DNA of 5,835 bases from Dehalococcoidia bacterium. GTDB taxonomy: Bacteria; Chloroflexota; Dehalococcoidia; Dehalococcoidales; RBG-16-60-22. The notes below the pieces were generated by a model. The model saw only the letters and a program-made list of their open reading frames with translations, was not told where the DNA came from and ran no database searches. How positions within the stretch are numbered: position 1 is the first letter of the stretch; each line of letters begins with the position of its first letter. The translations under genes and the position numbers were made by a program. The DNA lies in the NCBI GenBank assembly GCA_013202615.1, contig JABMRL010000013.1, forward strand, positions 1 through 5,835, in the 5' to 3' direction. Positions 5,008 to 5,835 of this stretch are shown in pieces.

Positions 5008-5835
5008 CTACTTGATACTTTCCTGAAACTTTTTCATCTTTTCCTTGAGCACCGGGCTTTCCAGGACTTCTTTATTGACCAGTGTCGTCGGTATCTCACC
5101 GCGTACCAGCGTGGCCATCTGGCTCACGATGATTTGCCACATGTGACTCATCGTCTGGTCGGTCTGGGCCAGGGCATGAGGACTAAGAACGACGTTGTCC
5201 ATTTTAAGTAATGGATTGTCGTTCTGAACCGGTTCCTGTTCAAAGACATCGATTCCGGCGCCGCGTATCCAGCCCTCACTCAATGCCTTGATAAGTGCCG
5301 CTTCGTCAATAATCGGACCGCGGGCGGCGTTTATCAGGAAGGCGGTCTTCTTCATCTTTTTCAGTTCCTTTTCGCCAATCAGGTGACGGGTCTTATCGTT
5401 CAGCGGGCAGATAATGCAGAGCATGTCGGACTCTTTCAGCACCGTATCAAGGTCGACCAGCTGTACGCCAACATCGGCTACATCTTCCGGCTTGAGGTAC
5501 GGGTCATAGGCGATATGCTTCATTTCAAACGGCATGGCCATCTTGAACATCTCGTGGCCGATGTTGCCGACGCCTACCGCTCCCAGTGTTCTCCCCACCA
5601 GCCCCCATCCCTGGTAATGTGACTGCTCGGCCCAGCGCCCGGCGCGAACCAGCTTATCTTTGGTGAGGAGACGCATGTTCAAAGCGAGGATGAAGGTCAT
5701 ATATACCACTGCCATCGGCCTTCTTACCGCATCGGGCGTGATAAATAACATGATGCCAGCTTCGGTGACCGCCGGCACATCCAGCCTTTCGTAGCCCACC
5801 CCACCCCGGTGCGCAGAGATGAGCTGGTTATTTCC
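5008..5835 (-). CDS. D-2-hydroxyacid dehydrogenase (NAD-dependent), 5' end cut by window
   Basis: Soluble oxidoreductase that interconverts 2-hydroxy acids and 2-oxo acids with NAD(P). The frame is open from the window edge, and the in-frame sequence ISAHRGGVGYERLDV before the GTG at 5799 matches the family (xGVGYDxxD), so the real start lies beyond 5835. The visible 275 residues are most of a ~320-residue protein. Counting from the edge: cofactor loop GVGNIG at 88-93 and D111 after strand beta-2, which favours NAD over NADP; catalytic R172 in NAARGPIIDE, E201 in DVFEQEP, and H220 in LSPHALAQTDQT. All three catalytic residues are intact. The C-terminus, ending FQESIK, abuts an SDR relic. Substrate is unknown; phosphoglycerate, glyoxylate/hydroxypyruvate and other 2-oxo acids are all possible. 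Confidence 0.92.
   Translation of the reverse strand, partial: GNNQLISAHRGGVGYERLDVPAVTEAGIMLFITPDAVRRPMAVVYMTFILALNMRLLTKDKLVRAGRWAEQSHYQGWGLVGRTLGAVGVGNIGHEMFKMAMPFEMKHIAYDPYLKPEDVADVGVQLVDLDTVLKESDMLCIICPLNDKTRHLIGEKELKKMKKTAFLINAARGPIIDEAALIKALSEGWIRGAGIDVFEQEPVQNDNPLLKMDNVVLSPHALAQTDQTMSHMWQIIVSQMATLVRGEIPTTLVNKEVLESPVLKEKMKKFQESIK

Noticed and set aside
5008..5799. GTG at 5799 as the start of the hydroxyacid dehydrogenase
   Set aside because: The frame continues upstream to the window edge with family-typical residues (ISAHRGGVGY), and starting at 5799 would remove the N-terminal substrate-binding part.
1..5835. CRISPR arrays, tRNA or rRNA genes, insertion sequences, integrase or attachment sites
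   Set aside because: No regularly spaced repeats, tRNA cloverleaf, rRNA-like sequence, transposase or terminal inverted repeats were seen on either strand.

Overview
The window reads almost entirely on the minus strand and carries two gene groups. Transcription runs from high to low coordinates, and both ends of the window cut a gene. Base composition is balanced in the genes and clearly AT-rich in the one real intergenic gap. The organism looks like an anaerobic or thermophile-related bacterium. A Chloroflexota (Dehalococcoidia-like) origin is my guess from the style of the proteins, not something the sequence proves.

Right-hand group (about 4070-5835): a 5'-truncated D-2-hydroxyacid dehydrogenase of the NAD-dependent Rossmann type, then a 281-residue TIM-barrel protein of the sugar phosphate isomerase/epimerase (xylose isomerase-like) superfamily. 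The 92-base gap between them is not empty. It holds what reads as the last ~15 codons of a short-chain dehydrogenase/reductase (SDR), a relic whose gene body is missing. These genes suggest oxidation or isomerisation of a small hydroxy acid or sugar acid, but the substrate cannot be read from the sequence.

Gap (3864-4069): about 206 bases with a plausible sigma-70-type promoter firing leftward into the second group, a small dyad over its -10 box, and no convincing terminator.

Left-hand group (1-3863): eight tightly packed genes for a multisubunit Mrp/Mnh-type cation/proton antiporter, in the order mnhE, mnhF, mnhG, mbhD-like (DUF4040), mbhE-like, mnhB, mnhC, mnhD. Adjacent genes overlap by 1, 4 or 7 bases or abut, so this is one translationally coupled operon. 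The order matches the antiporter half of archaeal membrane-bound hydrogenase (MbhA to MbhH) and of Mrp systems with a split MrpA: the C-terminal parts of MrpA are two small separate genes, and the large NuoL-like part of MrpA is absent from the window. Whether a hydrogenase or other redox module follows mnhD lies beyond position 1. The mnhD protein has a glutamate where this family normally has the conserved TM8 lysine, the most interesting residue-level observation here.
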